From Siphonodentalium dalli (Eukaryota > Mollusca > Scaphopoda > Gadilida > Siphonodentaliidae): a DNA stretch of 64,000 nucleotides. The position numbers were made by a program, and so were the translations under genes. The number at the start of each line of letters is the position of its first letter. Position 1 is the stretch's first letter. The notes below the pieces were generated by a model, which was not told the DNA's origin, made no database searches, and saw only the letters and a list, made by a program, of their open reading frames with translations. Below, in pieces: positions 35,405-46,509 of this stretch. The stretch is taken from positions 164,790,394-164,854,393 of the forward strand of contig CP136069.1 in assembly GCA_032622095.1 (NCBI GenBank). The letters run 5' to 3'.

Positions 35405-36120
35405 AACACAGGGACGTGGCTATATTTCTCAGTTGGGGTGCAAACCTTCAAATAATGTGTCTGTCATTTGCATAATGAGGCACCAAGAGGGTGAATTTAG
35501 TGACGCTATCCCTCACAGCTGGCTAGAATTACTAAATTCACCATCTGGGACCTCATTCTGCTTAGGCCTCATATACAACATCAACCGGGGAACTTCAATC
35601 TGATCATAGGTATCCCATAGCATTGATGCCTTTGCAGAATGTGTTCCCATGGGTTGAATTTGGTGACCCTAGCCCGCCGTACTAAATTAACCCTCTGTGG
35701 ACCTCAATCTGCAAATACAGCAACACTATTTTTGAAGGACTGGGGTGCACCCTCTTGGACCAGACACAAATTTCCAAGTCGGAGAAAAGGTTGTACATGT
35801 GTATTTAACCTGTAGCCCAAGATGTCCAACTTTAGGAAAGCTCCAATATAGCACCCACATGGTCGGACATTTAACAATACGCCATTTTCGTCAAAATATT
35901 TGACCCAGGGTAGGATAATATACTGCTTTTGGCCCAAACACTAACTATTTCACACTCAATGTTGTTGGAAAATGAAACCATCATAAAAATGTCGACCTAT
36001 TGTTGATCTGAAATTTCCAGCTATTAAATGTTGCGTTTGGCATGATATTTCCAACAGTTAATGTTGAAATTTTTGGCCAAAGTTGGTGAGTGATCGAGAC
36101 TCCATCTAACTTCCCATTGA
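35405..36120 (+). repeat. Dispersed repeat (13345 family), interrupted by a hAT MITE
   Basis: CAGGGACGTGGCTATA at the left and repeated TTTCCAA motifs at the right resemble 13345 and 18340. The hAT MITE at 35441 sits inside. Confidence 0.6.
35441..35739. mobile_element. hAT-type MITE, copy 2
   Basis: CAAACCTTCAAATAATG at the left and CACTATTTTTGAAGGA at the right correspond to the ends of copy 1. Flanks TTGGGGTG (35433-35440) and CTGGGGTG (35740-35747) are a probable 8-bp duplication with one change. Internal hairpins resemble those of copy 1. Confidence 0.75.
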
Positions 36121-36289
36121 CAGTCCCTGTCGAGATCACATGCTTATTTCCAACTCTCTATCTAACGACTCTTTGTGTGACAGAAATCAGACCGAGTGTA
36201 CGAATCCACCACATACTAAATTGAAAAAATATGGCAAGATGCACAACTGTTTCAAATATTCTGTCAGCCGATTATTCGTGCATCTATGC

Positions 36290-37345
36290 TTACACAGCCC
36301 GTATGTTACATTAATCCAGTTCGTTGATTGTTCAACTGCCAATTATGTCATGTGTTTTATTTCCCAATACAACACACCATAACACGAACCGAAGTAACAT
36401 ATTATGGACCTAAAATACTAAAAATAAAGTACAGATAGACTAACTGTGCGTGTTTAAAGTGCGCAGCGGTAGACTAATCGATCGATAATTCACGGGTAGG
36501 ATATTGGGCTAACATAGGGTGCTGCATGGTATAATATCAAAAATGCAGATTTTAGAAACAAATTCCAGCTAAGTTTATAGAAATTTATAATGAAAGGGCT
36601 AAATAAATATAAGAAAAGAATATAGTTTGAGTATGTTTTATTGAGGGCTATGACGCTGTGGCCCTCCTTTGGGGCACATTTCATGAAGCGAACACAATGT
36701 CCACAAAGGCCTAAGCGCTATGCTCATCAATAAAACTCACTCAAACTACATTAATTGCACACCGTCGTAAAATTTAAAGTTTCTGGTAATGTTCCACTTC
36801 GGTTATCCAAACACGTAACATTGGCATTATATTTACATAACCATGTTATAATCCATGGACCATGAAATTTCAATCAAAACTCAGGAGCGCATGTGAAGGG
36901 ATGAGAAACAAATTCTTCACTGTTGATTGGTCAACAGCGAATTGGGTCACCCGTTTCAAACCCCAATAACACTCAGACCGTAACACGAACACGACGTCAC
37001 TAATTGTTGACCTAGTTCAAAGTTCATCCCAATTGTATCTGAAGCCAGTTATTTATAGCGATCACGTTATAATTGCTAAGTGCTTGGAAATCTTATATTA
37101 GGCTGACTTAATGATGTATGGGCTAGTCTCAAATTCTCGTCAGATTTTGTGAAAATAAATAGCAATACAATCAGATTTTGTATGGGAATAAATCATCAAA
37201 TAAATCATAAATTATACAAGTAAGAGAAATTAATGTAGTGCCTGTGAGTGTAACTGTGGAATGCTGCGCTCTGTGCACATTGTGTGAAGCGCGAAGCCCC
37301 AAAACCACAGCGCAGTATTCCCCAATAACACACACCCACTACATT
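36290..37345 (+). repeat. Dispersed repeat with terminal hairpin, copies 1a and 1b
   Basis: 36890-37345 contains TTGGTCAACAGCGAATTGGG, CCGTAACACGAACACGACGT and ends in a hairpin with TGCACATTGTGTGAAGCGCG. 36290-36420 is a shorter diverged piece of the same family. Relatives are 59575-60140 (plus) and 49060-48600 (minus). Confidence 0.75.
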
Positions 37346-37597
37346 CAGTTCTTAAATCGACATCGGCTTTTTCTTCCTTTACATGCAACATGTTCAAACA
37401 GCAATTAAACAGCAATACACGCGACACGATCATTCTATTCTGTCCATGCATGACATCAATCACACTTGATCGGTATAGTCATCACTGTTCCTTTTTATTG
37501 GTTAATTCCACCCTGACCATGACCGCGATCTTGCGTGGAAACCTCGTGGAAACGACTCTCAGCTGCGTGCTCTTTTTTGTGGTTATGGCGGAATTGT

Positions 37598-38079
37598 TTA
37601 ACCCTTTCAGTGCCAGGTCCGATTTTTGTATCAACCCATATACCCTGTGCCAATGCATTCTCTTATATATGCGAGTCGACCATAGGTCGCCTCGCATATA
37701 TACGAGAATGCATTGGCCTAACAATTTTTCATCATTTGTTATTATTGTTTACAATTTTTTACAATTTTAATAATTTTTTCTTATATTCTTTAACAGACTT
37801 ATTTTGTAGGTTTAGTGCCAGGGAATCTTACGTTTATCATGGGCATCAAATTTATTACTGTGAATACTTGGTGATAGTTTTGAGTTATAACATGCCCCTA
37901 AGGTTTTATCCAGTTTGTTTTTAAATTTGCTATAGCATGCTTAAGCATACCCAAAAAACATTTAACCCAAAAAAATATTTTAAAAAAAATAAAAAAATAT
38001 TTTAAAATATTTTTAGGGCCGATTTTACAGACCGTAAATTAGGGCCGATGAGATCGGCCCCTGGCACTGAAATTGTTAA
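37598..38079. mobile_element. TTAA-target MITE, CAGTGCCAGG class, single hairpin, copy 1
   Basis: The left end is TTAACCCTTTCAGTGCCAGG and the right end GGCCCCTGGCACTGAAATTG then TTAA. One hairpin core (37649-37717) lies near the left end only. The rest is AT-rich and shared with 53601. Its right boundary is 136 bp beyond the MAGUK stop codon, so it may lie in that gene's 3' UTR. Confidence 0.88.
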
Positions 38080-38162
38080 TGCCCACGGTCACGACTTGTC
38101 AACTTGCTTTGACAGTTTTCTGGAGTTCCCGCCGAGTTCAAGCTTGGTCATACGTGAATCCG

Positions 38163-38247
38163 TCTGTTATCAAGTTACCCAGCTAGCTGGCACCGAGAAG
38201 ACGTTAATCTGTTATCAAGTTAACCAGCGAGCTGGCACCCAGAAGGT
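38163..38247. repeat. Tandem duplication over the MAGUK stop codon region, period 46 bp
   Basis: CTGTTATCAAGTTACCCAGC (38163) and CTGTTATCAAGTTAACCAGC (38209) are two copies. The upstream-in-gene copy encodes the last residues WVPARWLT and the TGA stop. The other copy lies just after the stop. Confidence 0.9.
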
Positions 38248-38391
38248 CTCATTCTCGGAAAGCTGTGAAATATGCAATAGGTCGTCGACGGTCGCCTCAA
38301 GGTTGTCGTTTATAATAACTGTATCGAAAACATGTTCATATTTAGCCTTCAGCTTGGAATTCTCTGTAAGCATTTTTTCGAAATCTTCTTC
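38215..38391 (-). CDS. MAGUK (p55/MPP-like) last coding exon: end of guanylate-kinase domain
   Basis: The acceptor TCTATACAG precedes GAAGAAGATTTC, and the exon ends in TGA (38217-38215). The 58 residues include EEDFEKMLTENSKLKAKYEH, VFDTVIINDNL and the terminal FWVPARWLT. An F-D-x-x-I-x-N-D-x-L block followed by W-V-P-x-x-W-L at the extreme C-terminus is the hallmark end of MAGUK guanylate-kinase domains, especially the p55/MPP group. These proteins are scaffolds at cell junctions and synapses. The exon enters in phase 0, matching the exon at 39458-39318. No poly(A) signal was located with confidence. Confidence 0.93.
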   Translation of the reverse strand, partial: EEDFEKMLTENSKLKAKYEHVFDTVIINDNLEATVDDLLHISQLSENETFWVPARWLT

Positions 38392-39317
38392 CTGTATAGA
38401 GAAAGATAGAGATTTTACAATTAAGATGCACACAATCTTAAGAACAGAGCCGCATGAACCACACACTCATGCATATCAAATGAATGATCCTCATGGGCAG
38501 TTTTTTTTGTCAGAACTTGTCCTCCAATCCCTTATATATATGTATTATCCGTACATGATTTAGGAGATAAAAGTACTCTGTTGAGTTATAAATATATATA
38601 TAGATATTCGGGGATTTGAGCATGAAAACAGTTTGTGAACGGGGCCGGCTTGTCGGCGAGTTCACAAACTGTTTTATGCTCAAATCCCCGAATATCTAAC
38701 GGAATAGGGTACTTTTATTTCCATTTTAATTCAATCCACCAAAACAATTGAAAGAAACTGTAAGAAATTCGGTTGTTATTGGCAATACACGCTAAGAAGT
38801 GAGCTATCCTTTTTCGGTGATCAAATATCTGGGTACGCTCCATGCATCGATTTATACTAGGAAGAGCGTCTGAACAACTCAATGGCAACGGTATATATAT
38901 ATAGTAAACATCGGTGAGCGGTTGACTCGATTATGCGACTCCTGGCTGGCGGTGACGTATTTTAGGCTCGTTTTCACGACGTCGTGTTCCATTCAAAATG
39001 TGTTAACCGATCAATGGCCCATGCTATAGTGATTCAAAAACTAAAGTTAGCAACTCTCGACCAGAATGCGTGTTTCAGAGACAAATGTGCAACTTGAATT
39101 ACAATTGAATATGTCTAAATCAAATCAGGAAATTATCATTCCATCGCAGTCCCAAAGTTAACTATAACCGTCTGAAACTAACTATAGACCTCCACACCTC
39201 AAATTTGAACCCGGGTTTATTAACATATCATATATTGATGGAAATCCCCCAGATGTGGGGCGACTGAAAACTAGCTGTATGTCTGGTATATCGATAGTCA
39301 ATAAAGTTGGGACATAC
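38392..39317. other. MAGUK intron with a long hairpin at 38603-38696
   Basis: The hairpin arms are nearly perfect and about 38 bp (GATATTCGGGGATTTGAGCA with its complement), with a loop GGGGCCGGCTTGTCGGC. Otherwise nothing is seen. Confidence 0.8.
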
Positions 39318-39458
39318 CTCTAGAGGCAAAGTGAAGTCATCATCTATGGTCCTGCAAGCCTTCCTTGACATACGAGTCTCTCGTAGCCGACTAATGCACG
39401 GTGGTTCCACGTAGACAATAAATGGCTTGAGCTCCTTGTGGCGCACCAATGTTACTGC
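39318..39458 (-). CDS. MAGUK exon: middle of guanylate-kinase domain
   Basis: The acceptor ACATTATTACAG and donor CTAGAG/GTATGT bound 141 bp, exactly 47 codons in phase 0 at both ends. It encodes AVTLVRHKELKPFIVYVEPP and SRLRETRMSRKACRTIDDD. LKP-x-hydrophobic-PP followed by LRETR is conserved in p55-type MAGUKs. It connects NIH of the upstream exon (42864) to EEDF of the last exon. Confidence 0.93.
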
Positions 39459-40354
39459 CTGTAATAATGTTTTTTTTAAATATGTATTCTGGGTATTATA
39501 TATCAGGATGACACACATGTTGTCAAGTTCAAGTTCAATAAATTATATTAGATAACCAATAAACAGTTATAAAGATTTACACACAAGAGGACCCTATTGA
39601 AGCAGAGCGTGTTAATATGGGAGTGTCCTCGTGGTACTATATTATTCACATTCATTCGTTTACTTATACTGAGGGGTGCACTTTATGGAAAAGAAAAATG
39701 TGTCCATGTACAAAGCGCAGTTCAGGGCGATGGTAATAAGGGACCATGGTAATAGGTGGGGGGGGGGGGCTTGTAGGGAGTATATTCGCACTAATTTTGC
39801 ATGCGTTGCGGCTTAGTACTATGGTGTTCTTAGCTCCAAGTTTGTTGATAGTGTTGTGTACAAATTGAACACAATTAAATGGAGTACAAACAGCTCCAAA
39901 TTTGTAGTCTTTATCTCAAGAATCCTGAGTCCGATCATCGGTAATTTCGTGTATGTGTAACCAATATAGGTAAGTCGGTGTCTGACCAGGTAATACGTTG
40001 ACGGGGTAAGTGAACACCAAACCTGGTACACCAGTCACCAGAATGACAGAGACCAAGACAGAGTGATGCACCGGTAGGTTGACCAGAGGCCTTTTAGAAA
40101 GTCAAATAAGGAGAAGAGCAAAAACGGCTTAAAACATATTTGTCATCAGAATTGTTCACGTAATACTGTTGGGAACAAAATGCACGGGCTATGTAGTAAG
40201 GTTTACTTTACACATACTGTGATTTGTAAAGTATTCTAAGTTCTGAATGATATATATTCAGCATATTAGGACACATGATTGAGTGAGCACCGTTTGTGCG
40301 GAGATAGTGCTTAATTCAAAAGTCACAAAACCGTTATGAGGTTGTAAAACTCAT
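39459..40354. other. MAGUK intron, no recognised element
   Basis: A G-run lies at 39758-39770. No exon was seen. Confidence 0.5.
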
Positions 40355-40755
40355 TTAACCCTTTACCCAACAGAACGGCCATGTGCCAATGCATTCTCTT
40401 ATATATGCGAGTCGACCATAGGTCGCCTCGCATATATAAGAGAATGCATTGGCTTAACAGATTAAAAATTATAAAATTGTTAAAGAATGTAAGAAAAAAT
40501 GGTAAAAAGTGTTAAAAAAAGATTTTTTTTAGGCCAATGCATTCTCTTATATATGCGAGGCGACCTATGGTCGACTCGCATATATAAGAGAATGCATTGG
40601 CACAGGGCATAACTGTAACTATCACAGTGTGGTCAATGAGCCGGTTCCAATGATATCCATATTTGTATGGTTTTATTGAGACAGACCCAAGATTATTTAG
40701 GCTGTTGCAGCTTTATTTGGCCGTTTTTGGCCGGTTTGTTGGGGTAAAGGGTTAA
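40355..40755. mobile_element. TTAA-target hairpin MITE, ACCCAACA class, copy 3
   Basis: TTAA flanks both sides. Hairpins lie at 40385-40453 and 40533-40601. The linker and asymmetric right segment are almost identical to copy 1 at 19394, which suggests recent activity. It lies in a MAGUK intron. Confidence 0.92.
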
Positions 40756-41524
40756 AGCCTCGTGTTAAGAACATGCAGCTCAATTTCACAAATGGCCAAC
40801 CACGTGTAAACATGCATGTACATGTAAGCATAAGACTTACGGTAATACATTTTACGGTGTTAGAAGCTGAAGTCAGATTGGTTTCTATCGTGTGGCGTGG
40901 AGTACTTGCAGATGTACACATTTGGAGGTTCAAGATTTTGGCATACAGTTTTTTTAATTGGTAATTTGATTGACCGAATTATATTCTTGAGTATTGGTCG
41001 ACTACATTTTATATTTGACTTGATATCAACCATTAATCTTATGTGCCTTGTTCAAAGGTAAAAAAAAATATTTTCACGATTATAATTTATATACGTGTGT
41101 ATATACTCTCCATATGATTTGTTATGTTCAAGCCAGCGCTGGATACCAAATACCAACCTCTTATCCATGACCGTGTGACAAAGACAACTTCAGTCCAACT
41201 GACAATATATGGCCAATATATACTTCAACAAGGATCAGCATTGATCAAAGGAAACTTTGTTCTGCAAACGCGTATACGGAATAGTTTGTAATAAGAAACA
41301 AGTCGTGAGTGGGAACAATGGTGCATTTCAAGGACGCACGTTTGATTGTTGCGCGGTAAAAGCAGTGTCGGAAGTACATTGTGTGCCGCCAGGCGACGAC
41401 ATAATCTTAAACGTCGATATTCACCGCAGGAGTGGACCAACTGACCGCAATAACCATGAGGGGGCCGTGGCTTGTAGACGCTGCATTGGGTCATTTTTGC
41501 GTGGAAATAGCCTTTGAAAATGAC
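40756..41524. other. MAGUK intron; half of a direct duplication
   Basis: 41268-41380 (GGAATAGTTTGTAATAAGAA, GGGAACAATGGTGCA) recurs in diverged form at 41948-42030 on the other side of the TIR element. Overlapping frames on both strands here lack splice or family support. Confidence 0.55.
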
Positions 41525-41940
41525 ATTGGTTAATTAATAAATCAGGCACATCTTCAGTTCAACTAATATAGTTATATTTAACTAGTATAGCTGAATTTGA
41601 CAGTGCCATATACACTGTTTCACTGTTTTTGTTGAAACTTTCTGATTTCGCATCCCAGTGTACAGACATAGTGTTCTCTTAATAACATTACAGCATATGA
41701 AGAGTCTCCATAAAAAACTAATTTTGCAACGTTTTGTGCCAGCTTATTTTATTTAATAATGGCTTTAACGTGACGACATAATCGCTCCTTCATAATATGA
41801 TTTAGACCAATTTAATGATAATTTAATTCCTTACCATGCATGTGCCATCATCATAAATAATTCGCACTGACCTATTGACCTATATGTAGCCATGTTATTT
41901 CGTCACAAAAACAAACATGGTACCGAAGGAGTGCTACGTA
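41525..41940. mobile_element. TIR element with AACCAGGTCAG ends, copy 2 (reversed, decayed)
   Basis: TTCAACTAATATAGTTATAT, TTGTTGAAACTTTCTGAT, AAGAGTCTCCATAAAA and CGACATAATCGCTCCTTCAT are complements of blocks in 23558-24101. The outer ends are decayed. Confidence 0.7.
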
Positions 41941-42059
41941 TCCGGAATAGATTGTATTAAGAAACAGGTCATAGGTGGGAACAATGATGCATGTTTTATT
42001 GTTGCGTGGGTAAAATAGCATCTCTACAAAAATTCTATTCGAACACGGGAGGAAATGTC

Positions 42060-42365
42060 ATTATTTTCTTGTGTTGGCGTCACAGCAAGAGTTTTCGCTT
42101 CATGGCGTTAATCATGCTTACATAATTCGGCATCAAATATGTAAAAGTATAATTGAGCATTTATTTGTGTCTCGAGATCACCTCCGTCGTGAACATTCCG
42201 TACCCTGAGTTGTCATTTATTGACTGAACTTCAATAAATGCTCAATTCTTCTTTAAATACCACTTATATATTTCGGGTGTTGAATCGTGTGGACAAGATT
42301 AAAGCCGGGCAACAATGTAAAAAGCGAAAACTCTTGAGATGACGCCGATAATAGAAATTTCGTGT
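42060..42365. mobile_element. Palindromic element with arms of about 100 bp
   Basis: GGCGTCACAGCAAGAGTTTTCGC (given as 42074-42096) pairs with the complementary segment at 42325-42349. AATTGAGCATTTATT pairs with AATAAATGCTCAATT. The centre is about 65 bp. It is non-coding. Confidence 0.72.
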
Positions 42366-42863
42366 ACTTTTGTGCCACACGGCATCTACGCTCCATTTAT
42401 ATCGACAAAACTATATGAATGAATATCTGCATGGTCTGCTTAAAAATTGATAACGTGAAGAAATAATATAATTACATTGAAATACGCTTCAATGATGTGT
42501 GTTGAAATTCGACAGCGTTGGAAGAATGCACACCGAGAGTGGGGCGTTTACTATCGAGAACGTGATGTGACACCGGATCACATTCAAGTGATAACAGAGT
42601 GTGACGCTAGAGGAAAACGGGGAAGGGATGGTGTTAAGCTCCAAACTAAACGCACGTGTGTCACATGGCCAACACGTGTTAACATGACGGTACTGTATAC
42701 GAATGCACTGAATGTGAACGCTTTCCAGCTTACGGTTATGGGTGTTTAGAAAATTGTTATGGGAACGAGAAGTGAACACCACAGCTTCACCGAATACTTT
42801 GTGCCATATGAGCTATAAGTGATGTGATCTAAATAATATATTTTGAGGTATATCATCACTTAC
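42366..42863. other. MAGUK intron; overlapping frames without support
   Basis: Frames of 90 and 97 codons overlap on opposite strands (42477-42782). Neither has recognised motifs or splice sites. Confidence 0.45.
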
Positions 42864-42972
42864 ATGTATGTTTAGAGTCATCGCCGCGGCCCTTCCATTC
42901 AGAATTATTTCTTTTACGGAATCGAATTTCGTTCCGTAGAGGTGCCCCTTGAACTCACCATACTCCAAGAAC
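42864..42972 (-). CDS. MAGUK exon: GMP-lobe region of guanylate-kinase domain
   Basis: The acceptor TGTTCACAG and donor ACAT/GTAAGTGA bound 109 bp. One base completes the Arg codon left by the previous exon (CG+G), then 36 codons end in phase 0. It encodes FLEYGEFKGHLYGTKFDSVK and EIILNGRAAAMTLNIH. The F-(I/L)-E-x-G-E-(F/Y)-x-x-x-L-Y-G-T-x-x-x-S-V block is diagnostic of guanylate-kinase domains. Its acceptor lies at the edge of a 44-bp tandem repeat. Confidence 0.94.
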
Positions 42973-43100
42973 CTGTGAACAGATAGAGGACATTCACAGC
43001 GAGATATATATATAACCTGCGAACATGTATAGGATATTCACAGCGAGATATATATATAACCTGCGAACATGTATAGGATATTCACAGTGGGATGTACGAA
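42971..43100. repeat. 44-bp tandem repeat carrying copies of the MAGUK splice acceptor
   Basis: Units start at 42971, 43015 and 43059 (ACCTGCGAACATGTATAGG). Read on the minus strand, each unit ends GTTC(A/G)CAG followed by GT. Decoy acceptors therefore occur 44 and 88 bp upstream of the one used in the gene model. Confidence 0.88.
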
Positions 43101-43137
43101 GTTTGTCTATATACACATGTGTAGCCATGGGATATCA

Positions 43138-43335
43138 CTCATGGTCAAGTGGTCCTGTTAATATGCTATGCTGCTGATGGCTCCTGCTGAAATGCTATGA
43201 TGATGTAATGGCAAACTGATGCTGTTAAGAAAAGGTACGGTTATCTTTTCTAATGTCGTCATTTTCCGGGGGGTTCGGATAATCTGAACATATCCAGTAA
43301 AACCTTTATGTGTATCAAACATTCAAAAACACATT
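43138..43335 (+). repeat. Dispersed repeat, relative of 15375-15580
   Basis: TCAAGTGGTCCTGTTAATAT, CAAACTGATGCTGTTA and TCATTTTCCG blocks are shared in order. Confidence 0.75.
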
Positions 43336-43390
43336 GTAGCGGTCGCGTTGTAAATATAGAAGGCCTTATACCGTATGATACCTTATGCTG

Positions 43391-44965
43391 TTAGTGGACG
43401 CTGGCTTCTGCCACTATGTCAACGTCTTCTATGTCTGGCTCTCCGAATTCACCTAATTCAGGCCCTATATTGTTAAGTCTATCTAACGCCCGACTCGTCT
43501 GAGAACTTGTCAAACCCAATTTGGCTTTGAAATCAAGTCTCACCTCCTGTTCCATCCAATAATCGTCTAGTCGATTTTTGAATTGGTTTAAACTATCGGC
43601 GTTGACTACCTCTTCTGCTAATTGGTTCCAGGGCTCCACAACTCTTTGACTAAAAGTGTGTTTTCTTGTGTCTCTGGTTGCCCCTTCTAGAAACAGCTTG
43701 AAGTTGTGGCCTCTGGTTTTGGATTCGGAGTTCCGTGTCAGTATATTTGCTACTTCCGGGTCATATGTATTGAACATTTTGTAGCATTCTATCATATCTC
43801 CTCTATGTCGTCTATATTGCAGGGTGGCAATTTTTAGTTTTTCAAGTCTGTCTTCATATGGTAAATGTTTTAAAGTAGGAACTAGTTTTGTTGCTCTGCG
43901 TTGGACTTTCTCAAGTTGGGTGATGTGTTTGATCAAATATGGTTTTCATGCTGGCTGCGAATACTCTAATCTTGGTCGAACCAACCCTTTATACAGTTTC
44001 GTCATCATTTCTTCATCTAGACGTGTAAACGATCTTCTAATCATCCCCATCACTGATTGAGCGCTCTGTGCTTTTTCATTTATATGTTGTTCAAAATTTA
44101 AGTTTTTATCTGTGGTGATGCCTATGTCCTTCTCGCTGTCGACCTGCTTCAGTGTATACATGTAGGTTGTTCCATCAACTCCCTTAAATTTATAATTTGG
44201 GGTATATCCTTCTTTTCCAATGTTCATCATTACACATTTTTCAGGATGGAAACGAAGAAGCCATTTATCAGACCATTTGTGTAGTTCATTAAGATCTTGT
44301 TGTAGAGTTTCCATGTCATCTGGTGTTGTTATCTCTCTGAATACTTTGGTATCGTCAGTGTACATCATGACATCAGATTTTGTTGATCTTGGCAAGTCAT
44401 TTATATAGATGACAAATAGTAGGGGTCCAAGTACGCTTCCCTGAGGAATCCCACTGATGACATCGTAGAATTTTGATTTCTCCCCATTTACAACTGCCCT
44501 TTGTCTTCTTCCACTCAGAAAATCCTTAATCCACCCTAATATGTTGCCTTTGATTCCATATGCTTCTGTTTTGCCTATCAGTCTACGATGTGGCACAGAG
44601 TCAAACGCCTTCATGAAGTCCATGTATATTACATGTGTTGCTTGATTATTTTCTATAGACTTTGTCCATCCTTCAAGTGTATTTAATAACTGTAATGTCG
44701 TTGAGCGCCCTTTTATGTATCCGAATTTATTTTTGCTGAATAATTTATTATTTCTCATATGGTCCATGATCCTGTCTCTTATGACTGATTCTAGTACTTT
44801 GCAGACTACGCTCGTAAGGCTGATTGGACGATAGTTGTTAGCTTTAGTGGCTCCTCCTTTCTTATATATTGCCGATATATTTGCATCCTTCCATTCGTTT
44901 GGTAACTGTCCTAGTCTGAGGCTGTTATTGTAGATTATTGCTAATGGCTTGCTTAATTCTTGCGA
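43391..44965 (-). pseudogene. CR1-like LINE ORF2, reverse transcriptase half
   Basis: The frame is continuous with the endonuclease half and is interrupted only by TAA (44968-44966) and TGA (43948-43946). RT blocks are in order: NNYRPISLTS (near 44840), MDFMKAFDSVPHRRL (near 44600), SGIPQGSVLGPLLFVIYIND (near 44430), the catalytic motif as MYTDDTKVF (near 44350), and a thumb/C-terminal part with RRATKLVP and YRRHRGDMIECYKMFNTYDP. The catalytic motif has TDD instead of the common ADD. The C-terminus lacks the zinc knuckle of the other LINEs here. It is in the same orientation as the MAGUK gene and lies inside its large intron. Confidence 0.92.
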
Positions 44966-46498
44966 TTATTCTTTCAATATTCTCGCCTTTCTCGGATGTA
45001 TCCCATCTGGTCCCAGATATTTGTTTTGATTTAGCTTCAATAGTCTGATCTGAATTCCTTCTGCTAATACTTCTAGATCTTCTAGTTCATGTTCTATTAC
45101 CAGGTCTTCAAGTCGTGGAATCTTTCCTTGTGGCTCATTTGTGAAGACGCTAGAAAAGAATTCTTCAAGTACATCCGCTTTCTCTGCATCTGTTGTTGTT
45201 CCATCTTTCTTCTCCAAATTTGGGACACCATTTCTTGTTTTTGAGCGTCTCGCTATGTAGTCCCATAATTTTTTAGGGTTAGTTTTCGCCTTGTCGTCAA
45301 TGTCTTTCTCGTGCACTATCTGTTTCTGTCTTGTTGCTGTCGTTACTTGATTTCTCAGGCGAGTATACTTTTTATAATTCTCTTCTGTTCTAGATTCCAT
45401 GTATCTTGTCCACATTCTATGCTTCTTCTTCACAAGCTCCCTGGTTTTTATGTCAAGTGGCATTCTGTTTTTAGATTTTGTTGACTTTGTTCCCTCTGGT
45501 ATATTTTTTTCAACTGTGTCTTCCAGTACGAGACAGAAGAGCTTCCACTGTTTGTTTATATCATCTTTGCAGTCCTCTAGATATTTGCTCCAGTCCATGT
45601 CAAGATCTTTCTTCATCTGTGCGTAGTTTCCAGCCGAGTAGACTTTTTTCTTTAAGTTATTTATTGGTGTGTAGCACTTGAAGTTGAAGTCAAACATGGA
45701 GTGGTCACTCTTTCCCAGTGGGCTGCAAATCTTTATGTTGGTAATCATATTTTCTTCATTTGTCAGTACCAGATCTAGTGTATTTGCCCTCTGTCCTAAT
45801 CTTCCTCTTGTTGGCTCTAGAATGTGTTGCGTTAAGCAGCTTTCATTTATAGTATTGATGAAATATTCTCCTTTCTTGTTTGTAGCTGTCTGTGCTTTCC
45901 AATCAATGGATGTATGGTTAAAATCTCCCATGAGTAGAATGTGGGAATAATCCCGATTTCTGCATATTTCCTTTATTGTTTTGTTTATTTTGTCATCATT
46001 TTCTTCTGTACTTGTGTTAGGGCTTCTATATACAACTCATATCAGCATTTTGTCCCTTTTTCTAGTTTAACTGTTATCCAAGCAGCTTCACTCAGTTCTT
46101 CGTTTATAATTTGTTCTTCTGCAGAGATATTCGCCTTCACATACATCAAGACCCCCCTGCCTTTGTTACTGGTTAAGTTCTTGTGGATCATGATGTAACC
46201 GTCTAAGGTATATAACGCGGTAGGATGTCCTTGCTTTTCTTCGGCTTAACCTCTGTGATGTTATGTCATACTACTCTTCTTCAACCAAGTGTCTGGGCTC
46301 ATTCATTTTGTTTGACAGACTATCTGCATTTAGGGATAAAATGTGTAGTCCCTCCACACTGTGCAAATGTTTTGGTGCATTTGGTGCAATTAACGTATTT
46401 ACAGGTTTCCTCTTCTTTTTGAGGCCTACCTCACTTCTTTTTTCTTTACCTTCTTCAGAGTCCATGGAGGGCCCCGAACCTGATAGAACCACTCCCAA
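44966..46498 (-). pseudogene. CR1-like LINE ORF2, endonuclease half
   Basis: The N-terminus HILSLNADSLSNKMNE (near 46330) is the typical start of an APE-type endonuclease. ITEVKPKK (near 46250) carries the catalytic Glu context. GDFNHTSIDW (45928-45899) and SDHSMFDF (near 45700) supply the Asp/Asn and terminal Asp-His motifs. Between 45932 and 46270 at least two frameshifts and stops break the frame. From 45931 to 44966 it is open for 321 codons. The enzyme nicks target DNA for target-primed reverse transcription. Confidence 0.9.
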
Positions 46499-46509
46499 TC
46501 TGATTCATC

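Noticed and set aside
41225-42782. Overlapping plus and minus frames of 86-97 codons
   Set aside because: No splice sites, motifs or family resemblance; both strands equally open.
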